Shown here piece by piece: positions 37,016 to 45,631 of a stretch of 64,000 nucleotides of DNA; the stretch's first letter is position 1, and every line of letters starts with the position of its first letter. The notes below the pieces were generated by a model, which did not search any database, was not told the DNA's origin, and saw nothing but the letters and a program-made list of their open reading frames with translations. A program made the translations under genes and the position numbers. The stretch is from Clostridia bacterium (lineage in GTDB: Bacteria; Bacillota; Clostridia; Oscillospirales; Acutalibacteraceae), in the NCBI GenBank assembly GCA_017621885.1, contig JAGASD010000035.1:62001-126000 (forward strand), given 5' to 3'.

Positions 37016-38944
37016 ATGAGCAAACAGCCTTATTACATTACAACTGCTATTGCGTACACTTCGCGCAAACCCCACATCGGTAACTCTTACGAAATAGTAC
37101 TTTCCGATGCATTGGCAAGGTTTAAACGAATGCAGGGCTATGACGTTTTCTTCCAGACAGGTACTGACGAGCACGGTCAGAAAATTGAGGAATACGCTGC
37201 TGCGGCAGGTGTTTCTCCCAAGGAATACGTTGACAAGGTTGCAGGGGAAATCAAGGATATCTGCGATTGCCTTAACACAACCTATGATAAATTTATCCGC
37301 ACTACTGACAAAGAACACGAAGAATCCGTACAAAAGATTTTCAAAAAGCTTATTGATAAGGGCGATGTTTACAAAAGCGAATACGAGGGCTGGTACTGTG
37401 TACCCTGTGAAAGCTTTTTCACAGACAGTCAGCTTGTTGACGGCAAATGCCCCGATTGCGGCAGAGAGGTGCGCAAAGAAAAAGAAGAAGCATATTTCTT
37501 CAAAATGAGCAAATACCAGAAACAGCTGGAAGAATACATTGAAAGCAATCCGAACTTTATTTATCCCGAAAGCCGTAAAAAAGAGATGATTAACAACTTC
37601 ATCAAGCCCGGTCTTCAGGATTTGTGTATTTCACGCTCTACTTTCAAATGGGGTATACCTTTCCCCGGTGATGAAAAGCACGTTATCTATGTTTGGGTTG
37701 ACGCACTCCTGAACTATATTACAGGTCTTGGCTATGACCCTGAAAACCAGTCAGAAATGTACAAAAAATTCTGGCCTGCAGATGTGCACATTATCGGTAA
37801 AGACATTCTTCGTTTCCACACAATTTACTGGCCCATTATGCTTATGGCATTGGGTGAGCCTCTTCCCAAGCAGGTTTTCGGTCACCCCTGGCTTCTTTCA
37901 GGCAATGACAAAATGAGCAAATCTCGCGGCAATGTTATTTACGCTGACGACCTTTGCGACCGCTTTGGTGTTGACGCTGTGCGTTATTATCTTCTTTCAG
38001 AGATGCCCCACGCACAGGATGGCACAATCACCTACGAAACAATTATTGAGCGCTTTAACTCCGACCTTGCAAACACACTCGGTAACCTTGTTAACCGTAC
38101 AATTGCAATGAACAACAAATATTTCGGCGGTGTTATTCAGGCCTCTGACGTTACAGAAGAAATTGACAACGAGCTTATTTCAATGGCTCTTGACACTCTT
38201 CCCCAGGTAACAAAGCTTCTCGACACTTACAAGGTAAGTGACGCTATTTCAAAGGTTATGGATCTTGCAAAGCGTTGCAATAAATATATTGATGAAACAA
38301 TGCCCTGGGCACTTGCAAAGGACGAAGAAAAGAAAGGCAGACTCGGTACTGTTCTTTACAATCTTCTTGAAGGAATCCGTTTTGTGGCTGTTCTTCTTAA
38401 GCCCTTTATGCCTGAAACAAGTGATAAGATTCTTGAGCAGATTGGTACAGATATCAACACACTTGACTCTCTCTCAACCTTCGGTGCTCTTAAATCAGGT
38501 GACAGCGTAGGTACTGCAGCTCCCCTTTTCTCCCGTCTTGATGCAGAAAAGACACTTGCAGAGATTGAAGCTTCACTCGCTACCCCCGAAGAGGAAGAAG
38601 AGGAAATTGTCGGTCTTGCCCAAATCAATTATGATGATTTTGCAAAGGTTGAGCTCCGCGTTTGCGAGGTTGTTGACTGCAAGCCCATTAAACGCGCAAA
38701 GAAGCTTCTTGAGCTCACCCTTAACGACGGCACAAAAACACCCCGTACAGTTGCTTCAGGTATTGCAAAATGGTACAGCCCCGAGGAGCTTATCGGCAAA
38801 AAGGTTATTGTTGTTGCAAACCTTGCACCCAGAACTCTTTGCGGTGTTGAAAGCCACGGTATGATTCTTGCAGGTGAAATTACCGAAGACGATGTTAAGG
38901 TTGCATTTGTTGAAGGCATCCCTGCAGGCACACAGTTAAGCTGA
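37016..38944 (+). CDS. metG: Methionyl-tRNA synthetase
   Basis: The 642-residue class I synthetase charges initiator and elongator tRNA-Met. The HIGH-type motif is RKPHIGNSYE near residue 18. A zinc site is in CVPCESFFTDSQLVDGKCPDCG with two CxxC pairs, and the KMSKS motif is DKMSKSRGN near residue 300. The C-terminal 110 residues form an EMAP/Trbp111-like tRNA-binding domain (FAKVELRVCEVVDCKPIKRAKKLLELTL, LAPRTLCGVESHGMIL). Length and the Zn type match Firmicutes MetG. AGGAG precedes the ATG. The tatD gene overlaps the stop by one base (TGATG). Confidence 0.97.
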   Translation: MSKQPYYITTAIAYTSRKPHIGNSYEIVLSDALARFKRMQGYDVFFQTGTDEHGQKIEEYAAAAGVSPKEYVDKVAGEIKDICDCLNTTYDKFIRTTDKEHEESVQKIFKKLIDKGDVYKSEYEGWYCVPCESFFTDSQLVDGKCPDCGREVRKEKEEAYFFKMSKYQKQLEEYIESNPNFIYPESRKKEMINNFIKPGLQDLCISRSTFKWGIPFPGDEKHVIYVWVDALLNYITGLGYDPENQSEMYKKFWPADVHIIGKDILRFHTIYWPIMLMALGEPLPKQVFGHPWLLSGNDKMSKSRGNVIYADDLCDRFGVDAVRYYLLSEMPHAQDGTITYETIIERFNSDLANTLGNLVNRTIAMNNKYFGGVIQASDVTEEIDNELISMALDTLPQVTKLLDTYKVSDAISKVMDLAKRCNKYIDETMPWALAKDEEKKGRLGTVLYNLLEGIRFVAVLLKPFMPETSDKILEQIGTDINTLDSLSTFGALKSGDSVGTAAPLFSRLDAEKTLAEIEASLATPEEEEEEIVGLAQINYDDFAKVELRVCEVVDCKPIKRAKKLLELTLNDGTKTPRTVASGIAKWYSPEELIGKKVIVVANLAPRTLCGVESHGMILAGEITEDDVKVAFVEGIPAGTQLS

Positions 38945-39708
38945 TGAATAATATATTTGATTCTCACGCACACTATACAGACAAAGCATTTAATGAAGAC
39001 CGCGAAATTATGCTCGGCTCCCTTACGGAGTCGGGCGTTTGCGGTATCATAAACTGTGGTGCGGATATAGAAAGCTCTGTTTCTTCAATTGAGCTTGCAA
39101 ATAAATACGATTATATTTATGCCGCTTGCGGAATACATCCTGAAGAAGCAGACAAAACACCTGAAAACTACATTGACATTCTCCGCGACCTTGCAAAGAA
39201 CGAAAAATGCGTTGCAATAGGTGAAATCGGTCTTGATTACTATTGGCGTCAAGACACAAAGGACCTGCAAAAAGACCTTTTTGAAAAACAGATTTTACTT
39301 GCAAAGGAATTGGATTTACCCATAATTGTTCACGACCGTGAAGCTCACGGTGACACAATGGAAATACTTAAAGAGCATTGCCCCAAAGGGGTTCTCCATT
39401 GCTTTTCGGGTAGTGCAGAAACTGCCAAAGAGGTGCTGAAATTAGGTATGTATATCGGTCTTGGCGGCGCGCTTACATTTAAAAATGCAAGAAAAGCCGT
39501 TGAGGTTGCCGAAATGCTCCCTCTTGACAGACTTTTATTGGAAACTGACTGCCCTTATATGGCGCCCGTACCTATGAGGGGTAAAAGAAACAACTCATCA
39601 TATATTTCTTTCGTAGCCCAAAAGGTAGCAGAAATAAAAGGCGTTGACCCGCAGACTGTTCTTGATGTTACGATGGAGAATACGAGGAAGTTATTTAATA
39701 TTAAATAA
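38944..39708 (+). CDS. tatD: TatD-family metal-dependent deoxyribonuclease
   Basis: The 254-residue protein is a TatD-type amidohydrolase-fold nuclease. It has the N-terminal metal site DSHAHYTDKAF, the central GEIGLDYYW, LPIIVHDREAH and HCFSGSAETAKEVL blocks, and the C-terminal ETDCPYMAP. These residues hold two metal ions in the family. TatD proteins have 3'-5' exonuclease activity on DNA. It begins inside the metG stop codon, the usual metG-tatD gene order in Firmicutes, and is followed by a strong terminator. Confidence 0.93.
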   Translation: MNNIFDSHAHYTDKAFNEDREIMLGSLTESGVCGIINCGADIESSVSSIELANKYDYIYAACGIHPEEADKTPENYIDILRDLAKNEKCVAIGEIGLDYYWRQDTKDLQKDLFEKQILLAKELDLPIIVHDREAHGDTMEILKEHCPKGVLHCFSGSAETAKEVLKLGMYIGLGGALTFKNARKAVEVAEMLPLDRLLLETDCPYMAPVPMRGKRNNSSYISFVAQKVAEIKGVDPQTVLDVTMENTRKLFNIK

Positions 39709-39713
39709 GCAGT

Positions 39714-39757
39714 AAAAGAGTTGCTTTAACAGGAATGTTAAGGCAACTCTTTTTTGT
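39714..39757 (+). terminator. Terminator of metG-tatD
   Basis: AAAAGAGTTGC with TTAACA pairs with TGTTAAGGCAACTCTTTT, followed by TTTTTTG. Confidence 0.9.
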
Positions 39758-39817
39758 TTGATTGTAGTTTGTATAGGAAACAAGGTTTATAGTACGAAAA
39801 AGTGGTTATTTCAAAGG

Positions 39818-40097
39818 CTACCTCTCTGCGCAAGGAGAGAGGGGGACCGTCATATCACAAGCTTGTTGTAAAAATATAGTTATAAGTGTAACGAAAAGCA
39901 TTTGTTTATAATAAAGTTTTTCGGACGGTGGAGAGTCCACATAGCCAATTGTAAAAAACAACTCAGTTAGGACCTTCCACCACTCCGCTGAACTATATCA
40001 TAAATCATACATTACGGCTCGTTTGAAAATATGTCATAGAATAAAATTTATTACAAGGTGGTCCCCCTTCCTCCTCGCGAGCGGCAAGGAGGATAGG
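39818..40097. mobile_element. Non-coding nested inverted-repeat element 1 (280 bp)
   Basis: Outer ends are hairpins that point inward and finish in GGGGGACC: 39818-39848 (CTACCTCTC...) and 40060-40097 on the other strand (CCTATCCTCC...). Inner inverted repeats lie at 39922-39938 (CGGACGGTGGAGAGTCC) and 39970-39987 (reverse CGGAGTGGTGGAAGGTCC). The arms between outer and inner repeats are 73 and 72 nt. The payload between inner repeats is only about 31 nt. The same plan occurs in the next element and in the DUF559 element at 57050. Confidence 0.8.
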
Positions 40098-40126
40098 CTT
40101 TGCTAACATACGCTTTTTCGTTCTTC

Positions 40127-40146
40127 GGGATGCATAGATGCATCCC
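40127..40146. repeat. Perfect hairpin between elements 1 and 2
   Basis: GGGATGCAT (40127-40135) and ATGCATCCC (40138-40146) flank a 2-nt loop. It lies between the two composite elements, in sequence with no gene. Confidence 0.7.
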
Positions 40147-40178
40147 CTACGGGTTGGTGGATATAGTTGCGGTTTTGT

Positions 40179-40575
40179 CTACCTCTCTGGCCTAAGAGAG
40201 GGGGACCATCATTTTGTCAAGCGGATGTTTGATTCAAGTTTTAAACGCGTGATTACGTTCTTTTAAAATCCAAGTTTGTCGGATGGTGGAGAGTTCCCGA
40301 TGCGTCAGCATCGTGGAAGCACAGCTTCCATTGACATAAAGTTTCTGTTATCGAGTTTTGATTTTTTTAGTGATAGCTTTATTGTTCTGATTTGTTTCAA
40401 CGGTAAGGTAAATTTATTACAATTGAATCTTACGATTCAACAACGCTTACGCGTTGGGAACTCTCCACCGCTCCGTCATACTGTATTTTTCAATATAATT
40501 TTGGGTGCGCTTGATACATATTGTAAAAGGGAAATTATTATACGGCGGTCCCCCTCTCTTAAACCGGAGAGGTAG
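40179..40575. mobile_element. Non-coding nested inverted-repeat element 2 (397 bp)
   Basis: Outer hairpins ending in GGGGGACC are at 40179-40207 and 40547-40575 (opposite strand), both beginning CTACCTCTC. Inner inverted repeats are at 40280-40298 (CGGATGGTGGAGAGTTCCC) and 40456-40475 (reverse CGGAGCGGTGGAGAGTTCCC). Arms are 72 and 71 nt. The payload of about 157 nt holds four small hairpins: 40298-40313, 40314-40330, 40423-40440 and 40442-40455. An open frame across this stretch (40276-40575) is an artefact of the repeats. Confidence 0.8.
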
Positions 40576-40734
40576 AACAAACACCTGCTTTTTCGTTCTA
40601 ATTTAATTATACATTTCAATTAAAACTTTTCCTTAAAAAATACAAAATGCAAGAAAAACACGCTGAATTGCAAGAAATTCAAGCTTTTTTAAATTTCGTT
40701 GTAATCGAGCAGAATCTAACCCTATAAAAAATAT
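40576..40734. other. Non-coding stretch
   Basis: AT-rich sequence with no supported gene or RNA between the repeat island and the operator-like dyad of the XRE gene. Confidence 0.5.
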
Positions 40735-40774
40735 AAACCATTTCGGTTTATATGTCAATATACCAAAATGGTTT
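40735..40774 (+). promoter_or_regulatory. Operator-like dyad upstream of XRE gene
   Basis: AAACCATTTCGG (40735-40746) and CCAAAATGGTTT (40763-40774) form an inverted repeat with 11 of 12 positions matching. A TATAAT at 40778-40783 lies just downstream. This fits autoregulation by the XRE protein, which is inference. Confidence 0.55.
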
Positions 40775-40815
40775 GTTTATAATATCACTAACAAAGCTTT
40801 ATCGGAGTTGATGAT

Positions 40816-41028
40816 ATGTATAATCGGATAAGAGAGATGCGTGAAGACTCTGATTTATTACAAAAAGACCTTGCAGATTATTTGTGCTGCACCCAGGTTT
40901 GCTATTCCCGTTATGAATTAGGTATGCGCGATATCCCAACAGAAATCCTTATAAAACTTGCCAAATATTATGATATCAGCATAGATTATCTTCTTGGCAT
41001 TACAGACGAAAAAAGATCATATAAATAA
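40816..41028 (+). CDS. Small XRE-family HTH regulator
   Basis: A 70-residue single-domain Cro/C1-type regulator: IREMREDSDLLQKDLADYLCCTQVCYSRYELGMRDIP carries the helix-turn-helix, and IDYLLGITDEKRSYK ends the protein. A dyad 40 nt upstream is a likely operator. It lies next to the repeat island and is convergent with a P-loop ATPase gene. Targets are unknown. Confidence 0.85.
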   Translation: MYNRIREMREDSDLLQKDLADYLCCTQVCYSRYELGMRDIPTEILIKLAKYYDISIDYLLGITDEKRSYK

Positions 41029-41070
41029 ACCCCTTTGCTTTGAGATTTTCAAAAGCAAAGGGTTTGTTTT
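41027..41070. terminator. Bidirectional terminator between XRE and ATPase genes
   Basis: AAACCCCTTTGCTTT pairs with AAAGCAAAGGGTTT and is followed by TTTTAT on the plus strand. The ATPase stop lies within its right arm. Confidence 0.8.
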
Positions 41071-42151
41071 ATATGTTTTTAATTATCTTCTCACTTATCT
41101 CATTTATCACATCAAAATCCGTTGCGTTCACATAGTACGCTTCAAGCTTATCGTGAATATCCTTTGCAAGGGAAACCTTTTTCACCGCTTCTTCGATAAC
41201 CTCTTTTTTTGCTTTTTTGAGAAATGCAAGCTTCTCTTTATTCTCAGCAAAAATATTCTTGTCATAAAATCTTGCGGCATTTACTGCTTTACCGCCATCA
41301 GCAATTGAAAAATGATACGAGTTTTCGGTGAATAGTGCTATTTTAAGCTCAGGTATTATAATATGCTCCATTTTAAATTTCGGGAATAATGGGCAATAGC
41401 AAGCATACACATCATAACCCTTTTCCACCGCACAATTGCACACGTATGATGTAATATATGGTGAAACAGTGCCGTATTCGTCCCTTATGGTAATAATTTC
41501 TTCCGAAAGGGCAACAATAGTATCGTGCTGTACAACTACCCCGTCAGGTGAAACACCGGATAAAAATCTTTTGTGTATTTGCCCCTTCACATTTGATTTT
41601 TTATTTGGCAAAATTCTGTTAGCAAGGCGCAAGGTGAACCGTTCAAGCTTTTCTTCATCAATAAACTTACCGCTTATTATAGCACTTTGCGTATCTAACT
41701 GTGCGCCTATATGCATAAATTCCGCTGTTTTATTATGAAGCTGTCTGTTTGTTCGGGTTAAATCACCGATAGCACTTATGTTTTCTTTTAAAATTTCTCT
41801 GTTCCACGCAACACCCAAATCAACAATATGCTCACTTACACCGGGCATAACAGGCTCAACAATATGGGGTAAGGTTGCATCAAAAATTGAAAATTTAATT
41901 TCAGGAGCATACACAACATCCAAGGATGACGGGTCTGCGCTGCAATAGCCACGCTCAATAAAATAGCCGTTTTTCTCTAACTTTTCCGCAACACGCTTCA
42001 TAAGAGTTGATTTCCCCGTACCGGGACCGCCTTTTAAAACAATATGATTACCCTTTTCATAGGGATTATATAATTCATCGTATAAAGAGCTGTATTTAAT
42101 TTTATTGTTTGCACCAAAGAAAAAAGAAACAGGCAAAATTGTTTTTGTCAT
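41069..42151 (-). CDS. P-loop ATPase of unknown function (PRK06851-like)
   Basis: This 360-residue protein has Walker A GGPGTGKSTLMKRVAEKL near residue 40 and a region ERGYCSADPSSLDVVYAPE that looks like a nucleotide-domain strand-loop. The middle has a long helical part (LERFTLRLANRILPNKKS), and a second SVTP-like block (KRFLSGVSPDGVVVQHDT) follows. This resembles clostridial hypothetical ATPases with two P-loop-like halves, of which the second half here is degenerate. No transmembrane segment or DNA-binding motif was seen. AAGGGG precedes the start. It stands alone, facing an XRE gene and divergent from rhaA. Function is unknown. Confidence 0.7.
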   Translation of the reverse strand: MTKTILPVSFFFGANNKIKYSSLYDELYNPYEKGNHIVLKGGPGTGKSTLMKRVAEKLEKNGYFIERGYCSADPSSLDVVYAPEIKFSIFDATLPHIVEPVMPGVSEHIVDLGVAWNREILKENISAIGDLTRTNRQLHNKTAEFMHIGAQLDTQSAIISGKFIDEEKLERFTLRLANRILPNKKSNVKGQIHKRFLSGVSPDGVVVQHDTIVALSEEIITIRDEYGTVSPYITSYVCNCAVEKGYDVYACYCPLFPKFKMEHIIIPELKIALFTENSYHFSIADGGKAVNAARFYDKNIFAENKEKLAFLKKAKKEVIEEAVKKVSLAKDIHDKLEAYYVNATDFDVINEISEKIIKNI

Positions 42152-42222
42152 AGCATATTCCCCTTATTTATCTTTTTATAGAACATACTATGTTTTTTTT
42201 GTTTTTTTGTTACTTTGTTTCA

Positions 42223-42251
42223 TTGACTTTTCTGTAAATGAAAGTTATACT
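42223..42251 (+). promoter_or_regulatory. Promoter of rhaA-rhaD
   Basis: TTGACT (42223-42228) and TATACT (42246-42251) are 17 nt apart, about 38 nt before the rhaA start. Confidence 0.8.
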
Positions 42252-42289
42252 AATTTTGATTGTATTACAAACAGAAATGAGGTCAGCGT

Positions 42290-43531
42290 ATGTCACGATA
42301 CGAGGAAGCCAAAAAAATCTATGCATCTATGGGTGTTGATACTGAAGACGCAATCAATAAGCTTAAAGATGTAACAATTTCAATTCATTGCTGGCAGGGT
42401 GATGACGTTACGGGCTTTGACAGCCGTGCAAGCCTTTCAGGCGGTATTCAGACAACGGGTAACTATCCCGGCAAGGCAAGCTCTCCCGAGGAGCTTATGG
42501 CTGATATTGATAAAGCCTTTTCGCTTATTCCCGGTAAAAAGAAGCTTAATCTTCACGCCAGCTACGCTATTTTTGAAGACGGTGAGTTTGCCGATAGAAA
42601 CGCGCTCGAGTCCAAGCACTTTAAAAAATGGGTTGATTTTGCAAAAGAGCGCAATATGGGTATCGACTTTAACCCCACATATTTTTCACACGCAATGGTT
42701 AAGGACAACCTTACCCTTTCATCTCCCGATGAAGAAGTGCGCAAATTCTGGGTTGAGCACGGTATTCAGTGCCTTAAAATCAGCGAATATTTTGCTAACG
42801 AAACAGGTGTTCCTTGTGTTATGAACATCTGGATTCCTGATGGCTACAAGGATATTCCTGCCGACAGAGTTTCACCCCGTGCACGATTTAAAAAATCTCT
42901 TGATGAAATTCTTTCTACACCTTACGACAAATCAAAGGTATATGTAACACTTGAGTCAAAGGTTTTCGGAATAGGTCTTGAAAGCTATACGGTAGGCTCT
43001 GCGGAATTCTGCCTTTCTTATTCAACTAAAAACGGCATTACTCCCCTTATGGACAACGGTCACTATCACCCCACAGAGCTTGTTTCAGATAAAATTTCAT
43101 CATTGCTTCTCTTTAACGAGAAAATTGCCCTTCACGTTACACGCGGTGTGCGTTGGGACTCTGACCACGTTGTTTTATTTGACGATGAAACAAAGGAAAT
43201 TGCAAAAGAAATCGTTTGCAACGATGCTCTCGACAGAGTTTTCATTGCAACCGACTATTTTGATGCATCAATAAACCGTATTTCTGCCTGGGTAACAGGC
43301 GTAAGAAATGTGCAGAAAGCACTTCTTAACGCTCTGCTTTTACCTGCAAAGGAGCTTAAAAAGCTCCAGGAGGAAAACGAATTCACAGCACTTATGTGCC
43401 TTCAGGAAGAAACAAAAACTGCACCTTTCGGTGATATCTGGGCAGAATATCTTGTAAGAGAAGGTGTAGAAAACGCTTATCTGCCCCAAATTAAAGAATA
43501 TGAAGAAAAGGTTTTGGTGAAAAGAGTATGA
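42290..43531 (+). CDS. rhaA: L-rhamnose isomerase
   Basis: The 413-residue enzyme converts L-rhamnose to L-rhamnulose. It begins YEEAKKIYASMGVDTEDAI and has the family block ISIHCWQGDDVTGFD. NLHASYAIFED, GIDFNPTYFSH and PLMDNGHYHPTE carry metal and substrate ligands, and LHVTRGVRWDSDHVV follows. Length is typical (about 415-420). GAGG precedes the ATG. Its stop overlaps the rhaD start by 4 nt (ATGA). Free rhamnose would come from the GH78 domain protein encoded at 22946. No rhamnulokinase gene is present in between, so that step must be encoded elsewhere. Confidence 0.95.
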   Translation: MSRYEEAKKIYASMGVDTEDAINKLKDVTISIHCWQGDDVTGFDSRASLSGGIQTTGNYPGKASSPEELMADIDKAFSLIPGKKKLNLHASYAIFEDGEFADRNALESKHFKKWVDFAKERNMGIDFNPTYFSHAMVKDNLTLSSPDEEVRKFWVEHGIQCLKISEYFANETGVPCVMNIWIPDGYKDIPADRVSPRARFKKSLDEILSTPYDKSKVYVTLESKVFGIGLESYTVGSAEFCLSYSTKNGITPLMDNGHYHPTELVSDKISSLLLFNEKIALHVTRGVRWDSDHVVLFDDETKEIAKEIVCNDALDRVFIATDYFDASINRISAWVTGVRNVQKALLNALLLPAKELKKLQEENEFTALMCLQEETKTAPFGDIWAEYLVREGVENAYLPQIKEYEEKVLVKRV

Positions 43532-44352
43532 AAAACATTTTAAATGCACCCTTTGTGGACGAAATGAAAAAAGCAACCGCTAATATGTACCGCCTCGGCT
43601 GGGACGAAAGAAACGGCGGTAACATCAGCTATATGCTTGAAGAAGATCAGGTTGCTGAATATCTTGACCTTAACAATGTTATCCGCGAAATCCCCACAGG
43701 CTTTGATGCAACAGAGCTTATCGGCAAAATATTCATTGTTACAGGTACAGGCAAATATTTCAAAAACGTTGAATTTGACCCCGAAAACAACCTCGGTATC
43801 ATCCGTATTGCAAAAGACGGTACAACTGCAGAGCTTCTTTGGGGCTACGCAGACGGCGGAAAATTCACATCCGAGCTTCCTGCACACCTTATGAGCCACA
43901 TTGCAAGACTCAGAGTTAACCCCAACAACAGAGTTGTTATGCACTCACACCCCACCTACACACTCGCAATGAACCACATCCACGAGCTTGACGAAAAGAA
44001 ATTCACACATACTCTCTGGGAAATGTGCACAGAATGTATTGTTGTTTTCCCCGATGGTATCGGTGTTCTTCCCTGGATGGTATGCGGTAACAATGCAATC
44101 GGTGAAGCAACTGCAGAAAAAATGAACGAATATCGTCTTGTTATCTGGGGTCTTCACGGTATCTACGGTGCAGGTAACGATATGGACGAAACCTTCGGTC
44201 TTATTGAAACTGTTGAAAAAGCCGCACAGCTTTATATGCTTGCAACTGCAAGCGGTAAGAGAATCAACACAATTACTGACGAAAATCTTTGGGCAATTGT
44301 TGAAAGATTTTCTCTTCAGGAGCAGTGCAAAAAAGAATTTCTTGATTTATAA
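43528..44352 (+). CDS. rhaD: Rhamnulose-1-phosphate aldolase
   Basis: The 274-residue class II aldolase splits L-rhamnulose-1-phosphate into DHAP and L-lactaldehyde. Visible features are GWDERNGGNISYML near residue 25, the phosphate-binding TGTGKYFKN, the zinc site HSHPTYTLAMNH and a later His in WGLHGIYGAG. Length matches the family. It is coupled to rhaA by a 4-nt overlap and followed by a strong terminator. The L-lactaldehyde could be reduced to propanediol, though no such gene is in the window. Confidence 0.95.
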   Translation: MKNILNAPFVDEMKKATANMYRLGWDERNGGNISYMLEEDQVAEYLDLNNVIREIPTGFDATELIGKIFIVTGTGKYFKNVEFDPENNLGIIRIAKDGTTAELLWGYADGGKFTSELPAHLMSHIARLRVNPNNRVVMHSHPTYTLAMNHIHELDEKKFTHTLWEMCTECIVVFPDGIGVLPWMVCGNNAIGEATAEKMNEYRLVIWGLHGIYGAGNDMDETFGLIETVEKAAQLYMLATASGKRINTITDENLWAIVERFSLQEQCKKEFLDL

Positions 44353-44360
44353 TTCATAAA

Positions 44361-44405
44361 AAATATCGGTCTGAGCATTCAAAAGATGTTCAGACCGATT
44401 TTTTA
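44361..44405. terminator. Terminator after rhaAD
   Basis: ATCGGTCTGA (44365-44374) pairs with TCAGACCGAT (44390-44399), followed by TTTTTT. It also serves the convergent nucleotidyltransferase gene. Confidence 0.88.
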
Positions 44406-45611
44406 TTCTTTAAACAACTTAATTTCTTCATAAAGACTGTTCCTTGTTTGGGTACGGTCTTTAAGGTTTTTCACGCTGATTTTAGGTCTCTTTCCCATAA
44501 GGGAACGAATAATATATCTTCCACCGAAAAACAACCAGCCAATAGGCAGTAAAATTTTAAACTTTTTTGTAAATCCCCAATAAAAATAAACAATTGCATT
44601 TACAGATGATATAAAATTCCCGATAAACGATTTTTTTGTATCAGAGCGTACCAGCACACTCTCTTGCACCCTTGCGGCATTTTTTTGACCGAGATTTCCG
44701 CTTTTAAAGATTTCAGCAGTAAAATCATTTATTATATCTCTGTCATATTCCCCTGCAAAAGAACGCTCGGGAAGACCTAAGCACTCAGTACATACCTGAG
44801 TAAGAACCTGCGCAAAACGCCACAATCCCACGTCTTTTAATTTTTCTTCAAACAACCCGCAGAACTTGTTATCGGAAAAGCTTGAAACAAAAGCTGCCCA
44901 GTCGCAAAGCTGACGAAGGCCTATACCCTCACTTGTAAGATGACTGCAGGTATGAAGCAGAATCACAAGCCCGTGATGAAAATCTGACGGCACATAAATT
45001 TTGCCGAAAGCCGTATTGTGCATACGTGACTCTTTAAGTATATCCTTAAGAAGCCTTCTTACCTTTTCGCCTTCATCCCCTTTCGGAACACCTGCAGGGA
45101 CAACGTGCATTTCAAAATTGCCCTCATCATCAAAATAAACGATATGCTTTTCGTGTTCCTTAGGATTTCTTGTTAATCCGTTTTCTTCCAATACGCTACA
45201 AGCTTTTTCAATATCAGCCTCAGCCACCAGAAAATCCACGTCACCCATTGCCCTTAAAAGAGGATCTTTATAATAAGCGGCAGATGCGGCACCCTTTAAA
45301 ATCACATAGGGTATACCTGCATTTGTCATAATACGGTGAAGTCTTATGTGCTGCTTATTTACCTGAATAACCCTTATAACGTCGTCCTTCAGCTTTTCGC
45401 GTATATTCGTAAGAAGGGGTTCACTGCAGTTTTCGGGGGCTTCACCGCTGAATGCAAGAAGAGACACAGCCTGCATATATGCTTCATGCCATACTAACGG
45501 CCATTTTGCGGACGTGCAATCTATAGAGCGGTTTGCATTGAACAGGGAATTTGCCAGCAACTCAAGAAGTATCTTTTCAATTTCAGAAGTGTTGTTCTCC
45601 GTTACTGCCAT
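44403..45611 (-). CDS. Uncharacterised nucleotidyltransferase-fold protein (NTP_transf_5-like)
   Basis: The 402-residue protein has the pattern of the uncharacterised nucleotidyltransferase family PF14907. GIPYVILKGAASAAYYKDPLLRAMGDVDFLV carries the GD-x-D metal motif around residue 135. EMHVVPAGVPKGDEG and HHGLVILLHTCSHLTSEGIGLRQLCDW follow. Members often sit in exopolysaccharide loci and in RiPP clusters with PqqD and HprK-like genes, all of which occur within 16 kb here. It is the last gene of the CpsB-BY-kinase operon, 20 nt after the first BY-kinase. Substrate is unknown. A weakly hydrophobic stretch near the C-terminus (FKILLPIGWLFFGGRYII) may contact the membrane. Confidence 0.8.
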   Translation of the reverse strand: MAVTENNTSEIEKILLELLANSLFNANRSIDCTSAKWPLVWHEAYMQAVSLLAFSGEAPENCSEPLLTNIREKLKDDVIRVIQVNKQHIRLHRIMTNAGIPYVILKGAASAAYYKDPLLRAMGDVDFLVAEADIEKACSVLEENGLTRNPKEHEKHIVYFDDEGNFEMHVVPAGVPKGDEGEKVRRLLKDILKESRMHNTAFGKIYVPSDFHHGLVILLHTCSHLTSEGIGLRQLCDWAAFVSSFSDNKFCGLFEEKLKDVGLWRFAQVLTQVCTECLGLPERSFAGEYDRDIINDFTAEIFKSGNLGQKNAARVQESVLVRSDTKKSFIGNFISSVNAIVYFYWGFTKKFKILLPIGWLFFGGRYIIRSLMGKRPKISVKNLKDRTQTRNSLYEEIKLFKE

Positions 45612-45631
45612 ATTCCCCCGCCTTTCAAAAA

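Noticed and set aside
40276-40575. 99-residue plus-strand frame in the repeat island
   Set aside because: It consists of the inner repeats, hairpins and outer end of element 2, and has no ribosome site or protein-like composition.
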